A stretch of DNA of 64,000 nucleotides from Lachancea kluyveri NRRL Y-12651 (taxonomy: Eukaryota > Ascomycota > Saccharomycetes > Saccharomycetales > Saccharomycetaceae), in contig CM000692.1 of the NCBI GenBank assembly GCA_000149225.2, positions 186,001 to 250,000 of the forward strand, read 5' to 3'. Each line of letters begins with the position of its first letter. Positions within the stretch are counted from its first letter, which is position 1. The translations under genes were made by a program, and so were the position numbers. Below the pieces are notes generated by a model that was not told the origin of the DNA, ran no database searches, and saw only the letters and a program-made list of their open reading frames with translations. Shown here piece by piece: positions 41,469-51,688 of the stretch.

Positions 41469-42155
41469 AGCGGTTAATGGACTGTTGACGTTATTTGTTT
41501 GAGGTTGAGTAAAGAAGCCTGCTGCTGAACAAAGTAGTTACATCCTGATAATGACAACGTCAAATAATTGTATAGAGCTAATTTAGCGAGAATAAGAGTT
41601 TACCACCGTGGTTTTGAAGCCGTCAAAGGATACAAGCTTATGTTAACGCCACCTTTGATAAAAAAGGGAAAAAGCAAACCGAGAACAGCTGTAGAATCGT
41701 AACCACCAAGGCCTGTAAAGAGTTGAATTCTCCATTTAAAAGTTCCAAATGGATGTGCCGATTGTTAATAATCTTGTTTGGGTAATGAAGAAAAAAAAAA
41801 CAGAAACAGGCAAGCAAACATTGGCGCAGATGGCTTTTCTATAACGATAGTAAAGAAAAAGCGAAATTAAACATACAAGCCCCAGTATAGCATTTCAGAT
41901 TTTATACACCATAAGCTACCAATACAGAGTCTGCATAAGTAGGAGGCCTGGTATTGCATTCGGTCTTGTTATTTCGAAGTTCTGTCAGGAAACACCATGC
42001 CATCAGACGTGCCGGTAAGCAAATAATATTACGTCAATTTGAGTAGTGGCGTTACAAATACATAATGCTCAATTGTTTAAAATATGGAAAAGGTGAAAGA
42101 AAGAAAGAAAAAAAAGGAGGTGATGCGGGAAATCTGTAGAAACTGCGAATAGATT
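41469..42155. other. Interval between the two RidA genes
   Basis: 687 bp. The first bases upstream of copy 1 resemble those upstream of copy 2 (GGTTAATGGACT...TTGA in both), so the duplication unit includes some 5' flank. Otherwise AT-rich with no gene. A short ATG frame followed by GTAAGC at about 41996-42019 was considered as a first exon but has no partner. Confidence 0.5.
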
Positions 42156-42572
42156 TCAAAGCTTAAACCACCTAGTTTTCTTGTCAATTTCGGCTACACA
42201 TTCTAATTCAACTTTGATCTTTTCATTAGGAAAACCTACGACGACACAGCTCCTACATGGTTGATTGGTGAAATACTCCTTGTAAACCTTGTTGACAACA
42301 GGCGCATACTTTCCATCGGCAACGAAAAGTAAAACTTTTACCACTTGGTCAAGGGAGGAGCAGCCACTCTTGGACAAGACTATTCTCAAATTTTCAATGG
42401 CGTTTCTTGTTTGCTGTTCCAGGTCTTCGGGAAGTTCGCCAGTCTTTGGGTCAGTGCCGACACATCCAGAAGTATAAACTAGCGGAGTGTTTGAGGTAGT
42501 AACGAATGCAGGGGAAAGCAAAGCGCTTGCTTCTGGTGCTCCAATATCTTTCCAAGTAGTTTTAGTAGGCAT
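42156..42572 (-). CDS. RidA/YjgF-family imine deaminase, copy 2
   Basis: 138 aa. Same family as the neighbouring gene, but here the family residues are kept: the arginine in QPCRSCVVVGFPNE and the acidic end KVELECVAE. Probably the active enamine/imine deaminase. No obvious mitochondrial presequence, so more like Hmf1 (cytosolic) than Mmf1, though this is inference. The C-terminus KKTRWFKL runs past the family's usual end. Tract 42307-42499 is almost identical to copy 1. Confidence 0.9.
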   Translation of the reverse strand: MPTKTTWKDIGAPEASALLSPAFVTTSNTPLVYTSGCVGTDPKTGELPEDLEQQTRNAIENLRIVLSKSGCSSLDQVVKVLLFVADGKYAPVVNKVYKEYFTNQPCRSCVVVGFPNEKIKVELECVAEIDKKTRWFKL

Positions 42573-43711
42573 ATTTGGTTAATGGACTCTTGATTTAGGT
42601 TGAATGAGCGTAGATGGAAATAACTACCGTTAGGTATGTAACTCTTGTGTTTAAAAGTATATATCCAAATGGTTGTGTTTCTTTCATCTCTCGGCATCGA
42701 GTTTTTAGCGTCGGAATTTCGGCCGTGGTTGTGACAACAATTTGTACGAGCACTATTGTCAGCAAGAAACTGAAAAGATACATAAGAGCGATAATTAACC
42801 TGAAAGCATGTAAGAGGATGCACTGAAATAAATAAATAGACAGATTGGAAAGCACCACTCCAATCCAACCAGTCTCTGTAGGTTTTGGTTCAGAGGGAGT
42901 ACTATACTGTAGCATTCACAGGGTATCAACGGAACATACTGTTAGCCTGGGTGTTGAAATTGAAGATACGCTACTGACATTCGAGTGCCAGGCTCTGTCT
43001 TGAAGTAGTAAACATTCGGAGATCTGTAAAAATTCTAATATGGACAGCTTAGTTGATGCTGAAACTCAACGAGATTCTTGCATCTTGAGCAGCTTGTTTC
43101 CTCCTTCGACGAGACTTGGCGCTGCAAAGCCATTGTGGGTGTCAGATGGAAGTGCCATTGGTGTCAATGTTTTTATTGTCCAAGTGAAAGGTACCAGCTT
43201 GAAATGGGAGGGGAAAGAACCCTCGAGTAAACGATCGGAATTTATGAAGGACACTCGCTCATCCATTCAAAGTCTCCACGAGAACCACACAGTACACACC
43301 TCATTTTCGTATGGTGTTGTAATTCGTATTTGTCACTTGCAATTGAATGCGATGTTTGCTCGCAAATACTCGCCAGGTACCAACTTTCCCCCCCCCAGAT
43401 ATCATCGATTCCATCTCGATATATAAGCGGTACCACCACGTTTTGAGTAAAACAAAAACGTTCTTTGATTAGAAGAATAAGCAAGAGAAAGTTTTGCAAA
43501 GCCGTAAAAAAAAAAAAAGGGTAACTCAGGAAAACGAACAACTTGACACTAGTCTTAAGCGCAGTTCTGAATAACGACAGGCCATCTGCTGGGTAAGACC
43601 ACGAGTTTTTCATACAATGTGAGTCCAGGTAATCCATGCTGTCAACACAAAGAAGCAATTCCTCCCCGGGAATGGGTGTGTGTCCTATTAATTTACAATT
43701 TTCGATGGTCA
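42573..43711. other. Gene-poor interval between RidA copy 2 and PEX4
   Basis: 1.1 kb. Two frames were weighed. 42595-42915 on the minus strand has an ATG and encodes 106 aa with a hydrophobic stretch. 43040-43426 on the plus strand encodes 128 aa. Neither resembles a known family, so neither is called. ATATAAG-type sequence lies near 43421-43429, and an A-run at 43506-43517. Confidence 0.45.
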
Positions 43712-44197
43712 CTATACACCGTTCATGCCAATGTAGTATTTTATAAGCCCTTCATATGCCTCCAAGTCTCCAGCTTTCAAAACGTTCGCAATATCCACAT
43801 TTAACGGTGACTCAGGAACTGGTTCACCAAGAAGTATCCATATCGCATGTATAACATGAACAAGGTCCCACACCGGAGACCAATGTTCGCGAGTAAGTAT
43901 ATCTAGACAAATTTCACCAGTTTTAAAATCGACATTACAGTGACAGATGTTATTTCTTGAACCTGGCAGAAACTTCACACGGGGTGGCTCTAACGGGTAC
44001 TGTATCGGTAATTCAACATCCAAAGCAAATACTGCACTTGCATACGGTGTTTCCGGTGGCCCACTGATATCAGCTATCCAGTGATACATGTTTCCAGTAT
44101 CTTTTGGTTCCAACTTGAGAATATGGTTGTAAGAAGGATCCTCAGCTAAAGTCTTGCGTACCGACTTAAATTCCTTGGTAATACGTTGCAAAGACAT
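43712..44197 (-). CDS. PEX4: Peroxisomal ubiquitin-conjugating enzyme Pex4
   Basis: 161 aa E2 enzyme that mono-ubiquitinates the import receptor Pex5 for recycling; anchored at the peroxisome by Pex22. The UBC fold is complete: YHWIADISGPPETPYASAVF, the PPRVKFLPG turn, HCNV and the catalytic cysteine C97 in GEICLDIL, then WSPVWDLVHVIHAIWILL. The frame is open to 44278, but the extra 27 residues translate an A-run into Lys, so the start MSLQRITKEF is chosen. S. cerevisiae Pex4 (183 aa) has extra residues at both ends. Flanked by CAF130/SUE1 and PHB1 as expected. Confidence 0.93.
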   Translation of the reverse strand: MSLQRITKEFKSVRKTLAEDPSYNHILKLEPKDTGNMYHWIADISGPPETPYASAVFALDVELPIQYPLEPPRVKFLPGSRNNICHCNVDFKTGEICLDILTREHWSPVWDLVHVIHAIWILLGEPVPESPLNVDIANVLKAGDLEAYEGLIKYYIGMNGV

Positions 44198-45019
44198 CGT
44201 GTTATCCTTTCCTTTTCCCTCTTTTTTTTTTTTTTTTTGACGTATCAGAACTTCCTTTGATGTTAATGAAAAGATCAAAGTTGACTAGAAATTTATCAAG
44301 GGTTTAGACAAGGACGTGTGCGACGGCGTACACAACATGGTGCCGTTTCCAGCCGGTGGTTGACGTAGTGGAAAAAAAAAAAAGAAAATCCATACCGTGT
44401 CTTGTTTCCACCGGTCGAGAGCACCACCAGCTCTCTTGAGTCATGTTTCTGAGTAGATGGTGCGTTATTCAGCCCAGGTAAACCCATTTTACTGTTATTG
44501 GGATAGGGTTACCATTTTCAAGTTAAAAATCACAGGATTTAGAAATATGAACGCTAAATTTATAAGAATATTCCAATTCAGTCTAATTCTCTAAACATTT
44601 AGCGGCAAGTGGTGTTATCCCACTCTATGTGGCTGCCAGATAGAGTTTCTGATGTCTTCTGTACAATTGACCTATATACTCACTCAACAAGTTTTCACCC
44701 TATAACTTGAAGCGCAATCCAATTCCAAAATTCCCATACGGTTCAAGACACTATAGGTTTCTTTAAGCTCCATCGCTCACTGGTATATTTTCCCTTTTAA
44801 ATGCTTTAACATCTGCATACCGCGTGTGCCATCCTGGTGTATTATCGTCACTACTAACGAGCCCAACACCTCCTTCATTTTTCTAAATAGTTGATTTTCA
44901 TTCAAAATTTTTTTTGCCACCGACAGAAAAAAAACAGAAAAGAAGAAGCCTTTACTAACGACCCCTAGGACTTGACATTTGTTGAGAGAACCAGACGAAC
45001 AGAAACAAGAAAAAGTATT
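44198..45019. other. Divergent promoter of PEX4 and PHB1
   Basis: 822 bp. A perfect PACE-type site lies at 44913-44921. TACTAAC occurs twice (44852-44858, 44953-44959) in the presumed PHB1 leader, which hints at a possible 5'-UTR intron. No gene is seen. Confidence 0.55.
44913..44921 (-). promoter_or_regulatory. PACE-type Rpn4 site upstream of PHB1
   Basis: TTTGCCACC on the plus strand, i.e. GGTGGCAAA on the minus strand, identical to the proteasome element in the PRE9 promoter. It lies 99 bp before the PHB1 ATG. PACE works in either orientation in S. cerevisiae. Confidence 0.6.
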
Positions 45020-45868
45020 ATGTCCAAACTCGCAGACTCATTAGCAAGAATCGCATTGCCAATCGGTATTGCATTTTCTGCCTTACAATACTCCATGTAC
45101 GACGTCAAGGGTGGGACTCGCGCCGTGATTTTTGATAGGCTGTCCGGTGTTCAACAGCAGGTGATAGGTGAGGGTACCCATTTCCTTGTCCCCTGGTTAC
45201 AGCGTGCCATTGTTTATGACGTGCGTACCAAACCAAAGAACATCGCTACGAACACCGGTACCAAAGATCTACAGATGGTTTCGTTGACTTTGAGAGTTTT
45301 GCATAGGCCTGAAGTTTTGCAGTTGCCACATATCTATCAAAACCTAGGCCTCGATTATGACGAAAGAGTGTTACCTTCGATCGGTAACGAGGTGCTAAAG
45401 GCAATCGTGGCCCAATTCGATGCAGCAGAGTTGATTACTCAAAGAGAGATCGTATCGCAACGTATTAGAAAGGAGCTAAGCTTGCGTGCTGCAGAGTTTA
45501 ACATCAGATTGGAAGATGTGTCCATAACACATATGACGTTTGGCCGTGAGTTCACTAAAGCTGTGGAACAGAAGCAGATTGCCCAACAGGATGCTGAAAG
45601 AGCAAAGTTTTTGGTCGAAAGAGCAGAACAGGAAAGGCAAGCTGCCGTGATCAGAGCCGAAGGTGAAGCTGAGAGTGCCGATTACATTTCCAAGGCGTTG
45701 AGTAAAGCCGGTGATGGTTTGCTACTGATTAGAAGATTGGAGGCATCCAAGGAGATTGCGCAGACGCTCGCCAACTCTTCCAACGTTACTTACTTGCCAA
45801 GCAACGGCGCCGGCGGGGCAGAACAACAAGGTTCTCCAAACAGTTTATTGTTGAATTTGGGCCGTTAA
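45020..45868 (+). CDS. PHB1: Prohibitin 1
   Basis: 282 aa (287 in S. cerevisiae). Forms ring complexes with Phb2 in the mitochondrial inner membrane that stabilise new membrane proteins and restrain the m-AAA protease. N-terminal membrane anchor (LARIALPIGIAFSALQYS) followed by the SPFH/prohibitin domain: GGTRAVIFDRLSGVQQQVIG, TKDLQMVSLTLRVLHRP, then the coiled coil FTKAVEQKQIAQQDAERAKF. The frame opens at 44972, but the added 16 residues are not conserved; MSKLADSLARIA is the start. Confidence 0.97.
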   Translation: MSKLADSLARIALPIGIAFSALQYSMYDVKGGTRAVIFDRLSGVQQQVIGEGTHFLVPWLQRAIVYDVRTKPKNIATNTGTKDLQMVSLTLRVLHRPEVLQLPHIYQNLGLDYDERVLPSIGNEVLKAIVAQFDAAELITQREIVSQRIRKELSLRAAEFNIRLEDVSITHMTFGREFTKAVEQKQIAQQDAERAKFLVERAEQERQAAVIRAEGEAESADYISKALSKAGDGLLLIRRLEASKEIAQTLANSSNVTYLPSNGAGGAEQQGSPNSLLLNLGR

Positions 45869-46714
45869 GACCTACAGTCCTTTATCTAAAACGTTTGTAA
45901 ATAGCTTTCTATGTCGAATGAATGAGTATTCCAAGATTTTTCTTCAAGGGATAGTTCATCTTGCACGAGGTCAGGCAGGAGTTGCCTTGGCAAAGGGTTT
46001 AGAAGAACTTGCTGCTTGACAGCCACTATTCTTTCCTGCTTTCACCAGGAGTAGGATCGGAGGTTGAAGATTATTGTCTTTAGGTTGCGTTTCGCTCCTA
46101 TGTCTATGTACTCTACTCTACTTTTTCATTTCGTTTCGTTTCGTTTCGTTTTTTTTTTTTTGCTTTGAAAGCAAAGAGGAAATTAAAAAAGGGTTGGACA
46201 CAGCTATATATCTAATAGTTGAGTTGGCTAGAAAAGTGTCGAGCAAAGAATAAAAGAGAAGTATGTAAAGAACGAAAATAATGAAGGAATAAGGAATATT
46301 GAGGATCGACCTCTCTCTTTCTCCAATCGGTTTAGAAATTATAGAAGAAAAACTCTAGGCGGGAGAGGGAAAAATAGAAAAGTATTATTTTCCCTTTTTT
46401 CTCCCTCTTCAACCTAGAGGTTTTTTTTGTTGTCAGATTATTTTTGGCATGGTTTTCTTGCTCTCTTGAGTAATAATATTACAAAACAATTAATGCTTGC
46501 AAGTAGTATCTTTATTTTTTTTTTTTGTTTATTTTTTTTTTTGTATTACTGACTGCTGAAAAGCAGTCGTTCACTGAATAAAGCGGGTATAGGTTGTCGA
46601 ATAACTGTTGCTTGCACAACACGGTAGTAGGGAAGAAGAAGAAGAAAAAAAAGGAAAGAGGGGGTAAAAGCAAACAAATTCATGCACAGTATGTTTCCAT
46701 AGCGGCGATTGCTT
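45869..46714. other. Convergent 3' region of PHB1 and NCE102
   Basis: 846 bp. Rich in simple sequence: a TTTCG repeat at about 46127-46149, purine tracts near 46240-46290 and 46620-46665, and T-runs at 46512-46540. No gene seen. Confidence 0.5.
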
Positions 46715-47227
46715 TTAAACTTGGGAGATGGTTGGAACACCGACGTTGGCTCTTCTGGAGCCGGAGCCCGAGCCAAAGGCACCGGAGCTAAAAACGTTGA
46801 TAACACTCAAGACCAACTTTGTCAAAAAGATGAAGAAGGAAAAGTACAAAAAGGCAACTGTAGCTTGAGCCTTACGACATCTGTCGGTGGAGCCCTGAGT
46901 AATGTTGTTGGAGAACAAGTAGCTCTCGTTGGTACAGGAATGGGTTCTGATACCGACAGCCAATGCGGTTGCTGCAGAGAAAGTGAAAACAAAGTTCAAG
47001 AAATCCCAGGTAACCAACAAGATTGGCCAAGCAAATGCTGAGAACAGGTTTGCGAAAACAGCATAGAAAGAATCGGTGACCAATGCAAAGGCAGCGGTGA
47101 AGATGGCAAAATTGACTCTTGGAGAGTGTTCGTCTTGAGTGGCAATCAAAGAACCAGTCAAACCTAGAATAATGACTAGGAATGCAAAGTTAACCAAACG
47201 TAGTGAGTTGTCTAAGATAGATAGCAT
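46715..47227 (-). CDS. NCE102: Eisosome/MCC membrane protein Nce102 (Nce102/Fhn1 family)
   Basis: 170 aa with a MARVEL-type four-helix membrane topology: LVNFAFLVIILGLTGSLIA, the segment after VNFAIFTAAFALVTDSFYA, LLVTWDFLNFVFTFSAATAL and VAFLYFSFFIFLTKLVLSVI. S. cerevisiae Nce102 (173 aa) organises the MCC plasma-membrane domain and senses sphingolipids. It and Fhn1 are ohnologues, and this single gene stands for both. The next gene is the eisosome protein gene YGR130C, so two MCC/eisosome components adjoin head-to-head. Confidence 0.96.
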   Translation of the reverse strand: MLSILDNSLRLVNFAFLVIILGLTGSLIATQDEHSPRVNFAIFTAAFALVTDSFYAVFANLFSAFAWPILLVTWDFLNFVFTFSAATALAVGIRTHSCTNESYLFSNNITQGSTDRCRKAQATVAFLYFSFFIFLTKLVLSVINVFSSGAFGSGSGSRRANVGVPTISQV

Positions 47228-48380
47228 TTCTGATAAATTTTTTTTTCTTTATTTCTTATACTTTGTAATGTCTAAGACTAGCAAATAGCAAAAAAACAAA
47301 AGGGTGGGAAGAAGCAGCTTTATATTTCGTTTTTTTTTTTTTTTAATTTTTTTTTTTTTAGGGGGACGTCAGAGCAGCGTGCGATGAGTGAAAAAAAAAA
47401 GGCTTTAGTAGCCGATGGATAATTAGTAAGGGTTACGGAAAAGCGGATTTACACAGTTTTTAGCGCAATATATTCTACTAAACTTCCTAGAGTTGTACTA
47501 AAGCGATCACAAATATCAGACAGCTTCTTCCAGGTGTCTGACGCCCTCGTATGTGCTTGTTCCTTGATACAAGTGTCTGGCCCAATGTTATTGCTTGCGT
47601 TTAGAAAACCGAAAAGGGGTAAAGTGTAAACAAAGGCACACATACGTACGGAGTGATGCCGCACTCTCCGTGGAAATTTTTGTTTGGTTTTCGACCGGAA
47701 ATGAAGCTTTTCACCCTCGGAACGAAGTATATCAGGTTTGCGATGCCTCGTTCCATGCAGCGAAGGGGGAATAACCTATGTCCGAACAAAAGCGAATGAG
47801 GTTATATTCCTTGACTGTTCTTCCGTAGAAAGACCATAAAGACGTGTCCATAGGATTAGCATGGCCACCAACACCCTTGAAAAATAGGCTGTTCGGCCCT
47901 TCCAATGACGTTTGATCTGGTTGAAATGTCTGCATGCACTCCTTGGCTTTAACCGCTTACATCAAGTAAGACCTTTTTTTTCTTCTCTAGCGTTTCGGAC
48001 ACTTTAATCGCCTAGAAGGGTTTCTACACGGCGAGGGTATCCGCAATGCGAGCACAAAGACTCCATCCCTCCCTTACAGAAGCAAGCATAAACGAAGCAC
48101 GCTTTCCTCTCGGCTCTCTGGTTCCAACATTTTGAGCTCACGGTGGAACTTTTGCTTGGCCAGAACTGTTGGTATTCTTGTCATGTTATACGTATGTTAC
48201 CCTCACTTTGTGCACCTACCCCTTACGGCCTTCTATACAGCCACGCAGCAAAAACACCCCCCCCCCCTTTAGGTGTGTCTCCGAGTAAAAAAGGTAGAGC
48301 AATTGCTATTTCCACTTTAAACTTGTACAACTAAAGGACAGAGTTGAAGAGAAGTAACTGAAACATCACGAAGGAGCAAC
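47228..48380. other. Divergent promoter of NCE102 and the YGR130C homologue
   Basis: 1.15 kb. T-runs at 47328-47359 and A-run 47391-47400 near NCE102; a C-run ending in CCCCT at 48257-48269 near the eisosome gene that contains a potential stress element. No gene supported. Confidence 0.5.
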
Positions 48381-50702
48381 ATGTCTATATTCAAGAAGAA
48401 GCAACAGGTGGACCCTTTTGCCCATCTCTTACAGCCAGAGCAACCCCAAGAACAACCAAACTTTTTGAGAAAAGTTGTTACAAACAAAAAGAAGGAGGAA
48501 GAAGAGAAAGATTACAGTTCTCCCTTCAGGTCGCAACAAGAACTGATTGCCGCTAAAAATGTAAAGGCCAAGAAGTTTCCTACCGTGAGTGCCACTTCTG
48601 GAACAGCATCCGCAGCCGATCTAGGCTACAAAGTGATTGACTCTGCGAAGAGGAGAGCAAAGGATATCTCCGTTCCAAGATACTTGAAAAACACCGACGA
48701 GAAACAGAGGAAAAAATTGGACAAGTTGGAATTCAAAGAAAACCATCTGCAGTATTTGAAGGATTCTCAAAAGATTGTCGATGTTAGGAAGAAGAATAAA
48801 GAAGAGCAGCCTGCTGCTGTTGCTGCCGCTACTGCCGACGCTGTTGAGAAACCAGAGGGTATCGAGGAAGTTGAAGACGTTGGTGGTTCAGTTGGAAAAG
48901 AGGAAATTACTTCCAAGGAGCATTCTGTCCCAGAATTGACGTCTGTCGAAGACACGGTGGAGCCAACGCAAGAACTAGTCGAAGAGCCGGTCGGAGAACT
49001 AGTCCAAGAGCCAGTCGAAGACTTAGTTCAAGAGCCAGTTCAAGAAAATGTCGACGATCTGGCCTCTTTTACCCCATCCAACTCATCTGTTGGTGTGTTT
49101 GACTCGCCAACGGACGAAATCGTCGAAGCCGTTCCAATTCTAGAAGGATCTGACCATGAAGGCGGAACCCGTGAGACTACTGCAGATGACGAGTTACAGG
49201 ATGACGAACCCCCAATCCCAAAGCCTGATGTCATCGAGACCACAGAAACGCATAAAACAACAACCGGGAAGGAAGACCAAGCAGAACAGGAGCTTGAAGA
49301 AGGCCAGGCCGACGGCCTGGCTCACGGCCTGGCTCAACCGATCGATCCCAACAAGGCTCCACGTGTTCCATTCAAGGCCAAGACCGGTGTGTTTGCGCTG
49401 TGGACTCGCTCCGATAAACAAGACCAGCCTCTTGCCACCCCACAGGACCCAGAATACATCGTTAGAACCGACAAAGGCTACATGTCCAAAGCGATTTACG
49501 ACAAGTTGGAATACGACGAACAGGTACACCAAAACGAGTTGGCAACGTTCAACAAGGAACAAGCCGACAAGTATGATGCCACAGAGAAGGAGTACAACGA
49601 CAAGCTGACCCTGTTACAGAGCCAAATCGATGAGTTGCAGGCTACTATGGAACAGTTGAGATTGGACACAAAAGAAAAAATCAAAGTTAGCGAAAGCGAA
49701 CTTTCCAAAAAAATGCTCGACCTGAACGCCACTCATATCAGCTCCAAAAACGTCATCTTCAAAGAAACCGAAAACATCAAGACCCAAAAGATTGCCGAAA
49801 GGGACGAAATTACAGCCAAGCATGAGGAGGTCAAGGCCGAAATCGAAGAGTTGAACGTTTTGAAGAAACAGGTGGATGCCGAATTCAACGAGTATCAAGC
49901 CAAGTTGGACGACCTGACCGCCCAATTGGATTCCAAAGTCGAAAAAATTCAAGAGCTGAACGACAAGCAAATGGAAATAACCGGTTTAATCGCGGAGTTG
50001 AACCAGAAAAAGCTTGAAATAGAGACCGAGACAAGGGACGCTGAAGAGTTGCATAAAGAATCCACCGGCATCCTGGAAAGTATCAAAAACAAGGAATATC
50101 TGCCAAAGATCAACGCCATCGATTCTCAGGTTGCCACGTTGCTGGGTTCTTTGACTTTGATCAAACAGGAGAATGCAAACCAAAAGACCGAATTTGCTGC
50201 TATTACCAAGAGGTTGGAAGAAGAGCGCAAAGCCCACGAGGAGAAATTGCGTCGCGAGGAAGAGGAGCGTAAGAGGTTGGAAGAAGAACGTTTGCAAAAG
50301 CAACGTGAAGAGTTGGAAGCCAAGGCCGAGGACGCCAGGTTGAAACACGAAGAGGAGCTACGCCAAATAAAGGAGGAGCATGAGAAGGCCCTAAACGATG
50401 CAAATGTGCAACTGGCCAAGGAAAAGGAGGAACGTGAAGTCGTTGAAAGAGAAAAGACAAGGCTAGCTGGTGAAAAGGCGATCCAAGAACAAGAAAGAGC
50501 TCAAGAAGCCGATTTGGCTTTGAAACAGGAGTTGATGGAAAAACGTCGTAAGCAAGCTGAAGCCGTTGACGCTGCCGAACAAGCTCGGAAAATTTCAACG
50601 CAAAAGAAGTCCGTCCTGTCAAACCCTTCCCAGAACCTGACAAGGGAAAGTTCCTTGTACGACTACGAAACCGTTGAGGAGATCATCACTGTTGATGAAT
50701 GA
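48381..50702 (+). CDS. Eisosome protein, YGR130C homologue
   Basis: 773 aa (816 in S. cerevisiae). Parts: N-terminal block including DYSSPFRSQQELIAAKNVKA and DSAKRRAKDISVPRYLKNT, an acidic low-complexity middle with an 8-residue repeat (residues about 198-229), the conserved PRVPFKAKTGVFALWTRSDK motif, then a coiled coil from about 390 to 750. The S. cerevisiae protein is a phosphorylated eisosome component whose exact function is unknown. Head-to-head with NCE102, another MCC/eisosome gene. Confidence 0.9.
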   Translation: MSIFKKKQQVDPFAHLLQPEQPQEQPNFLRKVVTNKKKEEEEKDYSSPFRSQQELIAAKNVKAKKFPTVSATSGTASAADLGYKVIDSAKRRAKDISVPRYLKNTDEKQRKKLDKLEFKENHLQYLKDSQKIVDVRKKNKEEQPAAVAAATADAVEKPEGIEEVEDVGGSVGKEEITSKEHSVPELTSVEDTVEPTQELVEEPVGELVQEPVEDLVQEPVQENVDDLASFTPSNSSVGVFDSPTDEIVEAVPILEGSDHEGGTRETTADDELQDDEPPIPKPDVIETTETHKTTTGKEDQAEQELEEGQADGLAHGLAQPIDPNKAPRVPFKAKTGVFALWTRSDKQDQPLATPQDPEYIVRTDKGYMSKAIYDKLEYDEQVHQNELATFNKEQADKYDATEKEYNDKLTLLQSQIDELQATMEQLRLDTKEKIKVSESELSKKMLDLNATHISSKNVIFKETENIKTQKIAERDEITAKHEEVKAEIEELNVLKKQVDAEFNEYQAKLDDLTAQLDSKVEKIQELNDKQMEITGLIAELNQKKLEIETETRDAEELHKESTGILESIKNKEYLPKINAIDSQVATLLGSLTLIKQENANQKTEFAAITKRLEEERKAHEEKLRREEEERKRLEEERLQKQREELEAKAEDARLKHEEELRQIKEEHEKALNDANVQLAKEKEEREVVEREKTRLAGEKAIQEQERAQEADLALKQELMEKRRKQAEAVDAAEQARKISTQKKSVLSNPSQNLTRESSLYDYETVEEIITVDE

Positions 50703-51688
50703 ATGGTTCAAACGTTCACCGTATTGCCGTCTAGAGAGACAGTGACGAGTTCAACTAGTTAGAAGTTCCAAAACCTAGCGGATTTTTTTTCTTCTTCAAT
50801 TCTTTTATCTTCAAGTTTTATCTAAATCTTCATCTATGTCTTTGCCCCCTCTTTGTACTATTTGTTGTATAATTTTTTATTTTTTTTAAAAAGAGAAAAG
50901 CTGCCAAACGAATTTCAACCACTTATCCAGGACCAATTGTACTTGTAGCAACTGTGCTTCAGCCTGTTCGTTCGTACATCGAAAAAGACACTTCATAGCT
51001 TTCCTTCTCGCCAAAAAAAAAAAAAAGAAAAAAAAATGTTGAATCTTGTAGCTTCATAGATTAATTGATGCGTCTACGGTTAGTTCTTTTTGATTCAATT
51101 TGTTTTTCTTTTTGTTTTTTTTTTGCTTATCAATATTCCCTTAAGCGGTATCGATTTTGCACCATTAAAAATGATAATTGTGTACCATGTGTCATTTCCT
51201 TGAAGAAAGAATGTGGTTTGGAGAATGAAAAGAATCATTTTTGATGCAATTTAAATTCCTATTCCGTCTTCTTGAGCCCGACATTTGTCTACACTCTGGG
51301 CATACGATTTATTCATCAAAACTGTCAAAAATAGTTAAAAAATAACAATGTACTAATGCCAAGTCCGCTCGGAGACAAGATCAACCAATAACTATTTCCC
51401 TCGAACTCTTTCTTAATCGCAACGTGTTACTGCATGTATAGGAATGTCAAAATCGCAAAATATTCGCAGTATTAAAAGTGACAAAACGCAATGTTTGCGC
51501 ACTTTGCTCTCTTCATAGGGTATGCGTTCTTCTTTGTATACCAGCTATTTTTTTTTTTTTTTTTGGTAATCAGACTATGAAATAACTTAATCATTCTACC
51601 TTATGGATCGTATTTCCAACCATTTCTATAGATAAAAACCGTCTGTTTGAAATCTTATGGGTTCTCGTACTTTTATATATAACCTAAA
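50703..51688. other. 3' flank of the YGR130C homologue
   Basis: About 1 kb, AT-rich with T- and A-runs (50866-50890, 51015-51036, 51110-51124, 51547-51564). No gene, tRNA or LTR recognised. Confidence 0.5.

Noticed and set aside
41996-42019. Short ATG frame ending at GTAAGC, resembling a first exon
   Set aside because: No branch site or acceptor leading to a coherent second exon on the plus strand.
43040-43712. Plus-strand 128-codon and minus-strand 156-codon frames upstream of PEX4's 3' end
   Set aside because: Unusual composition, mutually overlapping, no recognisable domain or synteny counterpart.
44972-45019. N-terminal extension of PHB1
   Set aside because: The added residues are not part of the prohibitin family; the ATG at 45020 gives the family N-terminus.
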